From contig NZ_MSXV01000058.1 in NCBI RefSeq assembly GCF_001945395.1, positions 250,317-314,316 of the forward strand: DNA of 64,000 bases. Direction: 5' to 3'. This DNA is from Pseudomonas sp. PA15(2017). GTDB lineage: Bacteria; Pseudomonadota; Gammaproteobacteria; Pseudomonadales; Pseudomonadaceae. A program made the translations under genes and the position numbers. Positions 49,105 to 58,836 of this stretch are shown here, piece after piece; the stretch's first letter is position 1, and every line of letters begins with the position of its first letter. Below the pieces are notes generated by a model. It was not told the DNA's origin, did not search any database, and worked only from the letters and a program-made list of their open reading frames with translations.

Positions 49105-49991
49105 TCGTCAGCGCGCGGCGCGCGCACGATCAGGGTATCGCACGGCACCCACTGCAGCAGTTCGCTGGCTGCACTGCCCAGTAGCACGTTCATCAGCCCA
49201 CTGCGCCCATGGGTACCCATCACTACCAGATCGACGCCATGCTCACGCACGTAGTGATTCAGTGAAGCGGCCAGCGAGCCCTGTTCGATGACAATGCGGG
49301 TACGCTTGCGCACCTCCTCCGGCAGCTCGCCGGCGGCAAGGAAGGCGGCGTAATCGCCCTCCTCGATGTGCTGGCGTGCCCGCTCATCGATCACTCGTTC
49401 CATACGGTCGGACATCGGCGCTTCGGTGGCGTGATAGAGCACCAGCTCGCGATCCGGGAAGTAGCACGCAGCCGCATGCAACGCATGGCGCGACGAATCG
49501 GAGAAATCGGTAGCCACGAGGATGCGCTCGTAGCGCCCCCGCGGCCGGCGGCGCACCACCAGCAAGGGCTGCGGCAATTGCCGGGCCAGCAACTCGACCG
49601 TCGAGCCGAGCAGCAGGCGGCCCCATAACGCGTTGCTCGCCACGCCGGTGATCACCAGTGCGCTACCGGTCTCTCGTGCCGCCTTGGCAATGCTCTGGAC
49701 GGGCTCACCCCGTTCGACACGCAGACGCACCTGCACGTCCAGGCCCGACAGATCCTCCTGCAACTGCTGCTCGGCGAAACGTGCCAGGCTGGCGTCATCC
49801 CGATCACCCACCCAGCCCAATACCAGATCCGGCGCCTGGGCGCCTTCCAGCACATTAACGCCGACCAGCAGCGCCTGCCATTCACCGGCCAGTTGCGCCG
49901 CACGGTCCAACGCGCGGTCGCAACGCACGCTGAGGTCAGTGGCCAGCAACACACTCGCCGGCGTTCCCTCGGTCCAGGGTCGTCTGCTCAT
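49101..49991 (-). CDS. Universal stress protein, tandem UspA domains
   Basis: A 296-residue protein starting MSRRPWTEG at ATG 49991 behind GAGGTG. Two Usp domains: one from about residue 14 (SVLLATDLSVRCDRALDRAAQLAGEW) and one from about 155 (RYERILVATDFSDSSRHALHAAACYF). The second ends with VDLVVMGTHGRSGLMNVLLGSAASELLQWVPCDTLIVR, which has the ATP-binding G2xG9xGS/T pattern. It would be induced by stress, with roles in survival under anoxia or nutrient limitation. Confidence 0.93.
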   Translation of the reverse strand: MSRRPWTEGTPASVLLATDLSVRCDRALDRAAQLAGEWQALLVGVNVLEGAQAPDLVLGWVGDRDDASLARFAEQQLQEDLSGLDVQVRLRVERGEPVQSIAKAARETGSALVITGVASNALWGRLLLGSTVELLARQLPQPLLVVRRRPRGRYERILVATDFSDSSRHALHAAACYFPDRELVLYHATEAPMSDRMERVIDERARQHIEEGDYAAFLAAGELPEEVRKRTRIVIEQGSLAASLNHYVREHGVDLVVMGTHGRSGLMNVLLGSAASELLQWVPCDTLIVRAPRADD

Positions 49992-50081
49992 CACGCACCT
50001 CGATATACCTACAGAAGATAGGCTTAAGACCCTAGCAACTCCGCGGATGGGGAACATCGACAAATCGTAAGCAAACGCGAG

Positions 50082-50711
50082 TCAGGTGCAGGGACGGCGC
50101 ATCAGCATCCATGCCAGCCCGGCAACCCACAGCAGCGATGCACCGTAGTTGATGCGCTGATACAGGCCAAAGCCGTGACCGCTCTCCAGTGCAGCGGCCA
50201 TCAGTGGCAAGGCGCCAAGGGATGCCAGCGTGCAGAACAGCGAAAACACGGCGAAGCCTGGCGAGGTGAGCAGGCGGCGGCCCAGCCATACCCAGAGCGC
50301 ACCCGCCAGCAACAGGCTGAAAGCCATGATCAGCCCTGCCAGGTTGTGCAGGTTCTGATTGGCCGAAGGGTTCTCGGGCGCACAACCCGGGTCACAGGCG
50401 AAGTAGCCCGTGCCGAAGCTGCCCAGGCCATGAAGCATGATCAGCAGGCCGCTCAGGCGCGCCCAACGGCTGCGGAAACTCAGCGCCACGGCGGTACCGA
50501 ACAATATAAACAGCACACCGAGTGGGAAATTGTTGATCACTGGCGAAAGGCTTTGCGTGGGTGCACCTTCGGCACCCAACTGGCTCATGGCCTGATCGAT
50601 GTGACTGTAACCCGGATAAAGAGAACCGGCGGCGGCCACGCCCAGAATCAGCCACAAGGGCGTGATCAATCCTGCCAAATACCCCAGTTTGAGCGTCCTG
50701 TTCGAATGCAT
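50082..50711 (-). CDS. DUF998 family membrane protein
   Basis: A 209-residue membrane protein starting MHSNRTLKLGYLAGLITPLWLILGVAAAG at ATG 50711. Six transmembrane segments can be seen, with the family pattern YPGYSHIDQAMSQLGAEGAPTQ in the first loop and YFACDPGCAPENPSANQNLHNLAGLIMAFSL in the middle. DUF998 proteins are uncharacterised. It lies alone, ending close to the universal stress gene promoter. Confidence 0.88.
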   Translation of the reverse strand: MHSNRTLKLGYLAGLITPLWLILGVAAAGSLYPGYSHIDQAMSQLGAEGAPTQSLSPVINNFPLGVLFILFGTAVALSFRSRWARLSGLLIMLHGLGSFGTGYFACDPGCAPENPSANQNLHNLAGLIMAFSLLLAGALWVWLGRRLLTSPGFAVFSLFCTLASLGALPLMAAALESGHGFGLYQRINYGASLLWVAGLAWMLMRRPCT

Positions 50712-50898
50712 GCGAGCTTCCCTTGCGTACCATGAGCGTCTGTTCAGTGACGTGGCGCTGAAGACTCGCGACACATCGGATCACGTAGCTACCCGTCGAC
50801 TGCATTACGCGAACTGCAGCCTGTCTGAGGTTTTTCGTCCATAATCGCCGCCCTCGAAAAAGCTGCCGGGTTGCCTCCGGCCCTGAAAGGACGATCTC

Positions 50899-52518
50899 AT
50901 GCTGCGCATCACCGAACTGAAACTGCCCCTCGATCACGCCGATGACGCCTTGCGCCCGGCCCTGGTCGAGCGCCTGGGCATCGATGACAACGAACTGCTC
51001 ACATTCAGCGTGTTCAAGCGCAGCTACGATGCCCGCAAGAAGTCTGGCGACATGCCGTTCATCTACACCCTGGATTTCAACGTGCGCGACGAGGCCGCGC
51101 TGCTGGCACGCCTGGCCAATGACCGCAATCTCGGCATCGCCCCGGACGTGAGCTACAAGCCGCTGAGCGTCAGCGCCGAACAGCACCCTGCCCAGCGCCC
51201 GCTGGTGATCGGCTTCGGCCCATGTGGCATCTTCGCGGCGTTGCTCCTCGCGCAGATGGGCCTCAGGCCCATCGTGCTGGAACGTGGCAAGGAAGTGCGC
51301 CAGCGCACCAAGGACACCTGGGGCCTGTGGCGCAAGAAAGTGCTCGATCCCGAGTCCAACGTGCAGTTCGGCGAGGGCGGCGCCGGCACCTTTTCCGACG
51401 GCAAGCTGTACAGCCAGATCAAGGACCCCAACCACTACGGGCGCAAGGTGCTGGAAGAGTTCGTCAAGGCTGGTGCGCCGGAGGAGATCCTTTACGTCAG
51501 CAAGCCGCATATCGGTACCTTCCGCCTGACCGGTGTGGTGGCCACCATGCGCGAAGAGATCAAGGCCCTTGGCGGTGAAGTGCGCTTCCAGCAGCGCGTC
51601 AGCGACGTGCTGATCGAAGATGGCCAACTGGTTGGTGTCGAACTGGAGAACGGCGAGCAGGTGCACAGCCGCCACGTCATCCTGGCCCTTGGCCACAGCT
51701 CGCGCGACACCTTCCGTGCCCTGCACGAGCGTGGCGTATTCATGGAGGCCAAGCCATTCTCGGTGGGCTTTCGCATCGAGCACCCGCAGTCGCTGATCGA
51801 CCGTGCACGCCTCGGCAAATATGCCGGCCACCCGAAACTCGGTGCAGCCGATTACAAGCTGGTGCACCACGCCAAGAACGGCCGCTCGGTGTACAGCTTC
51901 TGCATGTGCCCGGGCGGCACCGTGGTAGCGGCCACCAGCGAGCCGCACCGGGTCGTCACCAACGGCATGAGCCAGTACTCACGTAACGAACGCAATGCCA
52001 ATTCGGGCATCGTGGTCGGCATCACCCCGGAGCAGGATTATCCCGGCGGCCCGCTGGCTGGCGTCGAACTGCAGGAGCGCCTGGAATCCCACGCTTACGT
52101 ACTCGGCGGCAGCAACTACGAGGCGCCTGGCCAACTGGTCGGTGACTTCATCGCCGGCAAGCCGAGCACCGCATTGGGTAGCGTCGAGCCTTCCTACAAG
52201 CCGGGCATCAAGCTCGGTGACCTGGCCCCCTCGCTGCCGGACTTCGCCATCGAAGCGATTCGCGAGGCGCTGCCGGCTTTTGCCAAACAGATCAGGGGCT
52301 TTGACCTGCACGACGCGGTGCTGACCGGTATCGAAACGCGCACCTCATCGCCACTGCGCATCACTCGTGGAGAAGACCTGCAGAGCCTCAACGTACGCGG
52401 TCTGTTCCCGGCCGGGGAAGGCGCGGGCTATGCCGGCGGCATCCTGTCGGCAGGCGTCGACGGAATCCGTGTCGCCGAAGGTCTGGCACGTGCGCTGATG
52501 GCCGAACAGGCCCACTAA
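50899..52518 (+). CDS. FAD-dependent dehydrogenase (COG2509 type)
   Basis: A 539-residue flavoprotein. Residues 95-125 carry the dinucleotide-binding GxGxxG motif in PLVIGFGPCGIFAALLLAQMGLRPIVLERG; GEGGAGTFSDGKLYSQIKDP and the C-terminal GLFPAGEGAGYAGGILSAGVDG complete the FAD-binding fold. The N-terminal 90 residues (MLRITELKLPLDHADDALRPALVERLGIDDNELLTFSVFKRSYDAR) form a separate helical domain. Substrate is unknown. A CATAAT -10-like box lies near 50840. Convergent with the GNAT pseudogene. Confidence 0.9.
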   Translation: MLRITELKLPLDHADDALRPALVERLGIDDNELLTFSVFKRSYDARKKSGDMPFIYTLDFNVRDEAALLARLANDRNLGIAPDVSYKPLSVSAEQHPAQRPLVIGFGPCGIFAALLLAQMGLRPIVLERGKEVRQRTKDTWGLWRKKVLDPESNVQFGEGGAGTFSDGKLYSQIKDPNHYGRKVLEEFVKAGAPEEILYVSKPHIGTFRLTGVVATMREEIKALGGEVRFQQRVSDVLIEDGQLVGVELENGEQVHSRHVILALGHSSRDTFRALHERGVFMEAKPFSVGFRIEHPQSLIDRARLGKYAGHPKLGAADYKLVHHAKNGRSVYSFCMCPGGTVVAATSEPHRVVTNGMSQYSRNERNANSGIVVGITPEQDYPGGPLAGVELQERLESHAYVLGGSNYEAPGQLVGDFIAGKPSTALGSVEPSYKPGIKLGDLAPSLPDFAIEAIREALPAFAKQIRGFDLHDAVLTGIETRTSSPLRITRGEDLQSLNVRGLFPAGEGAGYAGGILSAGVDGIRVAEGLARALMAEQAH

Positions 52519-53021
52519 GGCGCCTGCCAGCGGCACAGAGTGGTGTTCCGCGAGCCATTGGGGCGGCGCTCGGGATCGGCGAAAGAGGCGATCTCGACGA
52601 AGCCGGCCTTGCGCATCATCCCGGCCGAGGCGGCGTTTTCCTCATGGCGGTCGATGTAGATATCGGCAATGCCAGCTGCCTGGATGTCCGCCACCACCTG
52701 GCGCAGCAACGCCGAGCCGATGCCCTGCCCCGCGGCATCACGATGGGTCACTGCCTCGCAGGTGTAAGCGTGCTCGGCATCGATACGACTGTCAGGCTGG
52801 TGAGAACGAAAGCGCCGGGTACGCACATGGCTGACGAACCCCAGCAGCGCGCCTTACTTCACGGCCAGCAGCGCATGGCTGCTGCCATCGGCGATGCCCT
52901 GCAGGTGAGCAGCCACTTCGGCCGGCGGCAGGTGGTTCCAGGGGTTGGGGCCATGTTCGAGGATCAGCGCAAGGAGCGCTTCGATATCGGCGGCGGTTGC
53001 CGCCCTTGGCTGCCACTGCAT
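52515..53021 (-). pseudogene. GNAT acetyltransferase broken by one stop codon
   Basis: A 168-codon reading frame from ATG 53021 to the stop at 52515 is interrupted only by TAA at codon 56 (52854-52856, minus strand). The N-part reads MQWQPRAATAADIEALLALI...HALLAVK and the C-part GALLGFVSHVRTRRFRSH...AAGQGIGSALLRQVVADIQAAG...AASAGMMRKAGFVEIASF, with the acetyl-CoA-binding R/Q-x-x-G-x-G/A motif (GQGIGSALL). No frameshift is needed to restore the frame. Possibilities are a recent nonsense mutation or a sequencing error. Confidence 0.85.
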
Positions 53022-53115
53022 CTGCCGAACCTCACAAGGAATGGGAACAGACGCAGTCTAGGCTCTGCTCGACTCTGCCGGCAGGCACAGTTGGGCAGCA
53101 AGGTAGCAGCCCGGT

Positions 53116-53448
53116 TCAGGATTCCCAGGGACGCCCGCGGGTACGCCGTACCAGCTTGACCTTCTCCTGCATCGCCGATTTGGCAAGCATGTGCGCGCTG
53201 ACCGGTGCGGTGATGAACAGGAACAGGGTAATCAGCAGTTCGTGGAAGCTCAGCCCTTCCGTATGGCTGCTGAAAAAGATCATTGACGCCACCACCATGC
53301 TGCCAACTCCCAGCGTGGTGGCCTTGGTCGGGCCGTGCAGGCGGGTGAAGAAGTCTGGCAGGCGATACAGGCCGATGGCGCCGATCAGTGCGAACGAACA
53401 GCCGACCAGCAGAAAGAACGCCACCAGTGCTTCGATCCAGAATGGCAT
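53116..53448 (-). CDS. shaG: Cation:proton antiporter subunit G
   Basis: A 110-residue membrane protein (MPFWIEALVAFFLLVGCSFALIGAIGLYRLPDFFTRLHGPTKATTLGVGSMVVASMIFF), with three transmembrane segments and the 'GLYRLPDFFTRLHGPTKATTLG' signature of the MnhG/MrpG/PhaG family. Last gene of the operon; it follows subunit F with a 13-base gap. Part of the Mrp-type Na+(K+)/H+ antiporter. Confidence 0.93.
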   Translation of the reverse strand: MPFWIEALVAFFLLVGCSFALIGAIGLYRLPDFFTRLHGPTKATTLGVGSMVVASMIFFSSHTEGLSFHELLITLFLFITAPVSAHMLAKSAMQEKVKLVRRTRGRPWES

Positions 53449-53461
53449 GGCAATAACCTCC

Positions 53462-53731
53462 TCAGTCGATGATTTCGCCGTGCAGCAGGTGCTTGCCCAC
53501 TGCCACGGTGCCGACGAATCCCATGACGGCGATCAGCAGTGCCGCCTCGAAGAACAGATCCGATTGCAGCCAGATGCCGAACACCACGATCAACGCCAGG
53601 GCGTTTATATACAGCGTGTCCAGCGCCAGCACCCGGTCGGGCATGTCCGGGCCGCGCACCAGGCGGATCACGTTGAGCGTCACGGCGACGCCCATCAGTG
53701 CCATGCAGAAGGGAATCACGTAGGCGAGCAT
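53462..53731 (-). CDS. shaF: Cation:proton antiporter subunit F
   Basis: An 89-residue membrane protein with three transmembrane segments; VRGPDMPDRVLALDTLYINALALIVVFGIWL is the signature of the MnhF family. It overlaps subunit E by 16 bases, as is usual in this operon. Part of the Mrp-type antiporter complex. Confidence 0.93.
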   Translation of the reverse strand: MLAYVIPFCMALMGVAVTLNVIRLVRGPDMPDRVLALDTLYINALALIVVFGIWLQSDLFFEAALLIAVMGFVGTVAVGKHLLHGEIID

Positions 53732-54219
53732 TCGAAAATCTCCATCAGCGGGGCTTCGTAGCGTGACTTGACCTCGGCGATCAGCGCCTGGTCGTCGGCC
53801 ACATCCAGGCCGTGCAGCAGCAGGGTCTTATGATCGCTGCTCAGGCCCGAGGACACGGTGCCAGGTGTCAGCGACACGATGCAGGCCAGCACCGAGAGCA
53901 TGAATTCGTTCTCGATTTCCATGGGCACCTCGACGAACGCCGGGCGCAGCTTGCGCGTGGGCCCGAGTACCAGGCGGGCAACGTGCAGGTTGGCGATCAC
54001 GATGTCCCAAAGCACCATCAGCAGGTAGCGGCACAGCAGCAACGGGCGGCGCAGCCTGGGCACGTCAAGCATGAAGCCGCTGCACAGCAGAGCGATGGCC
54101 CAACCGAGAAACGCGCCCAGCAGCAAATGGCCGAAACTGGGTGCATTGACCATCAACAGCCAGATCACCGTGAGCAGCACGGTGAGCATGGGATGGGGAA
54201 ATAGACGGGACAGGCTCAT
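53716..54219 (-). CDS. shaE: Cation:proton antiporter subunit E
   Basis: A 167-residue membrane protein of the MnhE family (MSLSRLFPHPMLTVLLTVIWLLMVN; LVLGPTRKLRPAFVEVPMEIENEFMLSVLACIVSLTPGTVSSGLS, a conserved segment of this family). It overlaps subunits D and F. Its C-terminal cytosolic part is long and may help assembly of the complex. Confidence 0.93.
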   Translation of the reverse strand: MSLSRLFPHPMLTVLLTVIWLLMVNAPSFGHLLLGAFLGWAIALLCSGFMLDVPRLRRPLLLCRYLLMVLWDIVIANLHVARLVLGPTRKLRPAFVEVPMEIENEFMLSVLACIVSLTPGTVSSGLSSDHKTLLLHGLDVADDQALIAEVKSRYEAPLMEIFECSPT

Positions 54220-55718
54220 CGCTCACCTCCGCGCACGATCTGCAGGTAGCTGTCTACATCCAGCAACTGCTGGGCGACGGCTTGGGTGTACGCGTGAACC
54301 GGCTGCGCTGCCGCGACCAGCAGCGGACCGCCCGCCAGCAGGCAGATGGTCGCCAGCACGCGGACGCGATCGAACTCGGCATTTGGCGCAGGCTCGCCCG
54401 TACAACGCCAGAACAACGTGCTGCCGGCACGCACCAGGGCGATGATCATGCCCAGGCCGCCCACCAGCACCACCGGCCAGAGCACCAAAGCCTGCCAGCC
54501 GGTTTCCACTGAGCGCAGCAGCATCAGCTTGCCCAGGAAACCGGAGAACGGCGGCAAGCCGGCGACCGAAATCGCGCCGATGAAGAACAGCCCGCCGAGC
54601 AATTTGGCTTGCAGCAGCTGCGGCCCCTTGCGCAGACGCAGGCCGATTTCGCCGCGCTGACGGGCCAGCATATCGGCCAGCAGGAACAGGCCTCCACAGA
54701 TCCAGGTGCTGTGAATCAGGTAGTAGAGCGCTGCACCGAGGCTCTGCACGCTGCCAAGTGCGACACCCGCCAACAGGGTACCGACCGACACGATCACCAG
54801 GTAGCCGATCAGCCGGCCGAGGCTACGCGCCGCCAGCGCGCCAGTCACACCCAGCAGCAGGGTCAATACCGCCAATGGCCACAAGAGGTAATCGACCAGA
54901 TGAGCCAGTTGCCCCGCCTCACTGCCGAACACCAGGGTGAACACACGGATGATCGCGTACAGTCCGACCTTGGTCATCACCGCGAACAACGCCGCAACCG
55001 GCGCCGTGGCCGCTGCATAGGCATTGGGCAGCCAGAAATACAGCGGCAGGATGGCGCCCTTGAGGCCGAACACGATCAACAGCAGATAGCCGGCAGCGGC
55101 GAGCAGATGCTGGCGGTCTGGATCGGCTTCGGTCACCTTCAATGCCAGGTCGGCGATGTTCAGCGTTCCGAGCAGGCCGTAGAGGATGCCAATGCCAATC
55201 AGAAAGAACGACGATGCCACCAGGTTGAGCACCACGTAATGCATACCTGCCTTGATGCGCCTCGGCCCACCGCCGTAGACCAGCAGCGAGTAGGAGGCGA
55301 TCAACAGGATCTCGAAGAATACGAACAGGTTGAACAGATCGCCGGTCAGGAAAGCGCCGTTGATGCCGACCAGTTGGAACTGCATCAGCGCGTGAAAGTT
55401 GGGGCCCCGCTCGTCGTCGCCACGGACCGCGTAAAGCACGGCGAAACTGGCCAGCGCCGCGGTCACCAGCAGCATCAACGCTGCCAGGCGATCGAGCAGC
55501 AGGACGATGCCGAACGGCGCCTGCCAGTTGCCCAGGGCGTAGACCTGCAGCGCACCGGCGTCTGCCTGCATTACCAGCCAGACGCTCAGCGGCAGCAACG
55601 ACCAAGTGGCCAGGAGCGACACCCAACGCTTGGCGGTAATCGACAGTTGCGAGCGAATCAGTAACAGGCTGCCAGTGAACAGCGGAATCAGGATCGGCAG
55701 GATCAACGCATGATTCAT
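54216..55718 (-). CDS. shaD: Cation:proton antiporter subunit D
   Basis: A 500-residue protein with 12-14 transmembrane segments. It belongs to the NuoN/MnhD proton-pumping family (LVGINGAFLTGDLFNLFVFFEILLIASYSLLVYGG; the lysine-bearing FGLKGAILPLYFWLPNAYAAATAPVAALFAVMTKVGLYAIIRVF). It overlaps subunit E by four bases and subunit C by one base. It carries out proton-linked cation transport with subunit A. Confidence 0.95.
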   Translation of the reverse strand: MNHALILPILIPLFTGSLLLIRSQLSITAKRWVSLLATWSLLPLSVWLVMQADAGALQVYALGNWQAPFGIVLLLDRLAALMLLVTAALASFAVLYAVRGDDERGPNFHALMQFQLVGINGAFLTGDLFNLFVFFEILLIASYSLLVYGGGPRRIKAGMHYVVLNLVASSFFLIGIGILYGLLGTLNIADLALKVTEADPDRQHLLAAAGYLLLIVFGLKGAILPLYFWLPNAYAAATAPVAALFAVMTKVGLYAIIRVFTLVFGSEAGQLAHLVDYLLWPLAVLTLLLGVTGALAARSLGRLIGYLVIVSVGTLLAGVALGSVQSLGAALYYLIHSTWICGGLFLLADMLARQRGEIGLRLRKGPQLLQAKLLGGLFFIGAISVAGLPPFSGFLGKLMLLRSVETGWQALVLWPVVLVGGLGMIIALVRAGSTLFWRCTGEPAPNAEFDRVRVLATICLLAGGPLLVAAAQPVHAYTQAVAQQLLDVDSYLQIVRGGER

Positions 55719-56044
55719 CAGCGCGACTCCTCGCCGTCGACGTGGTCGGTGCGCAGTTCACCGAGGGCGCGCAGCGACAGCACGACCACGAAGGCGGTCA
55801 TGGCGAAGCCGATAACGATGGCGGTAAGCACCAGTGCCTGGGGAATCGGGTCGCCGTACTCGGCACTCTTGCCGATCACCGCGGGCACGCCGGTGCTCAA
55901 GCGGCCCATGGCGAACAGGAACAGGTTGACTGCGTACGAGATCAGGGTCAGGCCCATGACCACCGGGTAGATGCGTGCGCGCATCAGCAGGTAAACACCG
56001 CTGGCGGCCAGCACGCCAAGAGTGATGGCGAATAGCGCTTCCAT
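55718..56044 (-). CDS. shaC: Cation:proton antiporter subunit C
   Basis: A 108-residue membrane protein of the NuoK/MnhC family, with three transmembrane segments and TLISYAVNLFLFAMGRLS and DPIPQALVLTAIVIGFAMTAF, the family's conserved part. It overlaps subunit A-B and D by one base each. Confidence 0.94.
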   Translation of the reverse strand: MEALFAITLGVLAASGVYLLMRARIYPVVMGLTLISYAVNLFLFAMGRLSTGVPAVIGKSAEYGDPIPQALVLTAIVIGFAMTAFVVVLSLRALGELRTDHVDGEESR

Positions 56045-58836
56045 CAGAGTACCTCCTTGCTGGTTTCATCCTGGCTGACGTGGCCGATGTTGGAGAGGAT
56101 CAGCAGCGTGGAACCGACCACCGCCAGGTAGACGCCCAGGTCGAAGAGCAGCGCGGTGGCCAGTTCGAACTTGCCTATCAGCGGCAGGTGGAAATAGTCG
56201 AACGCCGAAGTCAGGAACGGTGCCCCGAAAGCCAGACTGCCCAGGCCGGTCAGCGCGGCGATCAGCACGCCTAGACCAGCGATGCTGTGGTAGCTCCAGG
56301 GCATGCGCCGTTGGGTCCATTCCACGCCGTGGGCCACGTACTGCAGGATCAGCGCGATGGCGGTGATCAAGCCGGCGATGAAGCCGCCGCCGGGCAAGTT
56401 ATGCCCGCGCAGGAAGATGAATGCCGACACCAGCAGTGCCATCGGCAACAGAATGCGTGCGATGCTGTCGAGAATCATCGGGTGACTGTCCCGCGACCAG
56501 GGCTTGCCGTTCGGGTCGGTCAGCGGATGCGGCAGGTGCAGTCCAGCCAGCAGGCCGTAGATACCGATCGCGGCGATGGCCAGCACGCTGATCTCGCCCA
56601 GGGTATCGAAGCCGCGGAAGTCGACCAGAATCACGTTGACGACGTTGGTGCCGCCACCACCGCTGACGCTATTCTCGATGAAGAACGACGAGATGCTGTC
56701 GTACGGCCGGGTCATCACCGCATAGGCCAACAGCGCCACGGCGATGCCGGTGCCACCGGCCAGCAGTACGTCGCGCAGGCCACGTAGGCTGCTCGACTCC
56801 ACGGGCGTGCGATCGGGCATGAAGAACAATGCCAGCACCAGCAGGATGATGGTCACCACCTCTACCGACAACTGGGTCAACGCCAGATCCGGCGCCGAAT
56901 AGCGAGCGAACGCCAGCGCCACCATGAGGCCGGCGCAGCTCAGGGTCATCAGCGCCTTGAGGCGATTGCGGTGAAACACCACGGTCAGCAGGGCCATCAC
57001 GCACAGCACGGCCATGCCGAGCACGGTGAGGCCATCAAGCGGCGTCAACGGCACATCACCACTGAGCGATTCCATCGGCGACAGGGCGGTGATGATCAGG
57101 ATCAGCGCGCAGAGCAGCAGGAAGGCCACGTAACGCTGCTGGGAGCCGCTTTCCAGCAGTTTGGTCACCCAACGGGCGCTCTTGACCAGGCGCGCGTTGA
57201 GCAACTCGAAAATTTCCTTGGCGTCCATTTCCGGCATGCCGTTGTACCAGCGAAACAGCGGCTCGCGGCAGGCATAGACGATGATGCCGCCGATCAGTGC
57301 GACTACGCTCATGCCCAACGGCACGTTGAAGCCGTGCCAGATCGCCAGGCTGTAGTACGGCACTTCCCCACCCAGGGTGGCGCTGGCTGCCGACGCCAGC
57401 AACGGCGCCACGGTGTAGGCCGGCAACATGCCCACCAGCAGGCACAGGAACACCAGAATCTCTACCGGAATCTTCATGTAGCGCGGCGGCTCGTGGGGCG
57501 GATACTTGGGCAGATCCTTGGGCTCGCCATTGAAGAACACGTCGTGGATGAAACGCAGCGAATAAGCGACCGAGAACACCCCGGCCAAGGTCGCCACAGT
57601 GGGAATCATCCAGTTGAAGATGCCCAGCAGATCCTGATTGAGCGTCTCGGTGAAGAACATCTCCTTGCTCAGGAAGCCGTTGAGCAGCGGCACCCCGGCC
57701 ATCGCCGAGGCGGCCACCATGGCCAGCACGGCGGTGTGCGGCATGTACTTCCACAACCCGGCGATACGGCGCATGTCGCGGCTGCCGGTCTCGTGGTCGA
57801 TGATACCGGCCGCCATGAACAGCGAGGCCTTGAAGGTCGCGTGATTGATGATGTGGAATACCGCGGCGACCGAGGACAGGTCGGTATTGAAGCCGAACAA
57901 CAGGGTAATAAGACCCAGATGGCTGATCGTCGAGTAGGCCAGCAGCCCTTTGAGGTCGTGCTGGAACAACGCCATGATCGCGCCGAACAGCAGAGTCGCC
58001 ATACCAGTCATGCTGACCAGATAGAACCACCATTCCGTACCTGCCAGGGCCGGGTAGAAACGTGCCAGCAGGAATACCCCCGCCTTGACCATCGTTGCCG
58101 AGTGCAGGTAGGCGGAAACCGGCGTGGGCGCGGCCATGGCCTGGGGCAGCCAGAAGTGGAACGGGAACTGCGCTGACTTGGTGAATACACCGAGCAGGAT
58201 CAGAATCAGGGTGATCGGATACAGGCCGTGGCTGCGAATGACATCGCCCGCCGCCAGTACTTCGCTCAGCTCGAAGCTGCCGACGATGTTGCCCAGCAGC
58301 AGAATGCCGGCCAGGAGCGCCAGCCCCCCGCCACCAGTGACAGTCAGCGCCATGCGCGAGCCACGACGGGCGTCCGAGCTGCCACTCCAGAAACCGATCA
58401 GCAGGAACGACGAAAGGCTGGTCAGCTCCCAGAACACCAGCATCAGCAGCATGTTTTCCGACAGCACCACGCCCAGCATGGCGCCCATGAACAGAAGCAG
58501 GTAGGCGAAGAAACGCCCCATGGGTTCCTGCTTGCTCAGGTAATAACGGGCATACAGAATCACCAGCAGACCGATGCCGAGAATCATCAGGGCGAACAGA
58601 AAGCCCAGGCCATCGAGGCGCAAGCTCAGGTTGAGCCCCAGGTCGGGCAGCCACGGAATGCTGACCACCCTCACGTCGCCAGCGAATACCGCCGGCTGCT
58701 GCAGCCACAGCAACACCAGAGCGGCGGCTGGGCCGAGCGCAGCGGCGAGTGCGCAGAGCGACCGCCCCATGCGGTCAGCCAGCAGCGGAAGAAAAATGCC
58801 CAAAAATGGTAAGGCGATTATCAGCGCAAGCGCCAT
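56044..58836 (-). CDS. shaA: Cation:proton antiporter subunit A fused with B
   Basis: A 930-residue membrane protein. Residues about 1-700 are the NuoL/MnhA-type proton pump (FWELTSLSSFLLIGFWSGSSDARRGSRMALTVTGGGGLALLAGILLLG; AQFPFHFWLPQAMAAPTPVSAYLHSATMVKAGVFLLARF). After a middle section with the MnhA C-terminal domain, the last 150 residues carry the MnhB part (DFRGFDTLGEISVLAIAAIGIYGLL; LRGHNLPGGGFIAGLITAIALILQY). Fusion of A and B is normal for Pseudomonas Sha/Pha antiporters. The operon starts here and likely supports salt and alkali tolerance. Confidence 0.95.
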   Translation of the reverse strand: MALALIIALPFLGIFLPLLADRMGRSLCALAAALGPAAALVLLWLQQPAVFAGDVRVVSIPWLPDLGLNLSLRLDGLGFLFALMILGIGLLVILYARYYLSKQEPMGRFFAYLLLFMGAMLGVVLSENMLLMLVFWELTSLSSFLLIGFWSGSSDARRGSRMALTVTGGGGLALLAGILLLGNIVGSFELSEVLAAGDVIRSHGLYPITLILILLGVFTKSAQFPFHFWLPQAMAAPTPVSAYLHSATMVKAGVFLLARFYPALAGTEWWFYLVSMTGMATLLFGAIMALFQHDLKGLLAYSTISHLGLITLLFGFNTDLSSVAAVFHIINHATFKASLFMAAGIIDHETGSRDMRRIAGLWKYMPHTAVLAMVAASAMAGVPLLNGFLSKEMFFTETLNQDLLGIFNWMIPTVATLAGVFSVAYSLRFIHDVFFNGEPKDLPKYPPHEPPRYMKIPVEILVFLCLLVGMLPAYTVAPLLASAASATLGGEVPYYSLAIWHGFNVPLGMSVVALIGGIIVYACREPLFRWYNGMPEMDAKEIFELLNARLVKSARWVTKLLESGSQQRYVAFLLLCALILIITALSPMESLSGDVPLTPLDGLTVLGMAVLCVMALLTVVFHRNRLKALMTLSCAGLMVALAFARYSAPDLALTQLSVEVVTIILLVLALFFMPDRTPVESSSLRGLRDVLLAGGTGIAVALLAYAVMTRPYDSISSFFIENSVSGGGGTNVVNVILVDFRGFDTLGEISVLAIAAIGIYGLLAGLHLPHPLTDPNGKPWSRDSHPMILDSIARILLPMALLVSAFIFLRGHNLPGGGFIAGLITAIALILQYVAHGVEWTQRRMPWSYHSIAGLGVLIAALTGLGSLAFGAPFLTSAFDYFHLPLIGKFELATALLFDLGVYLAVVGSTLLILSNIGHVSQDETSKEVL

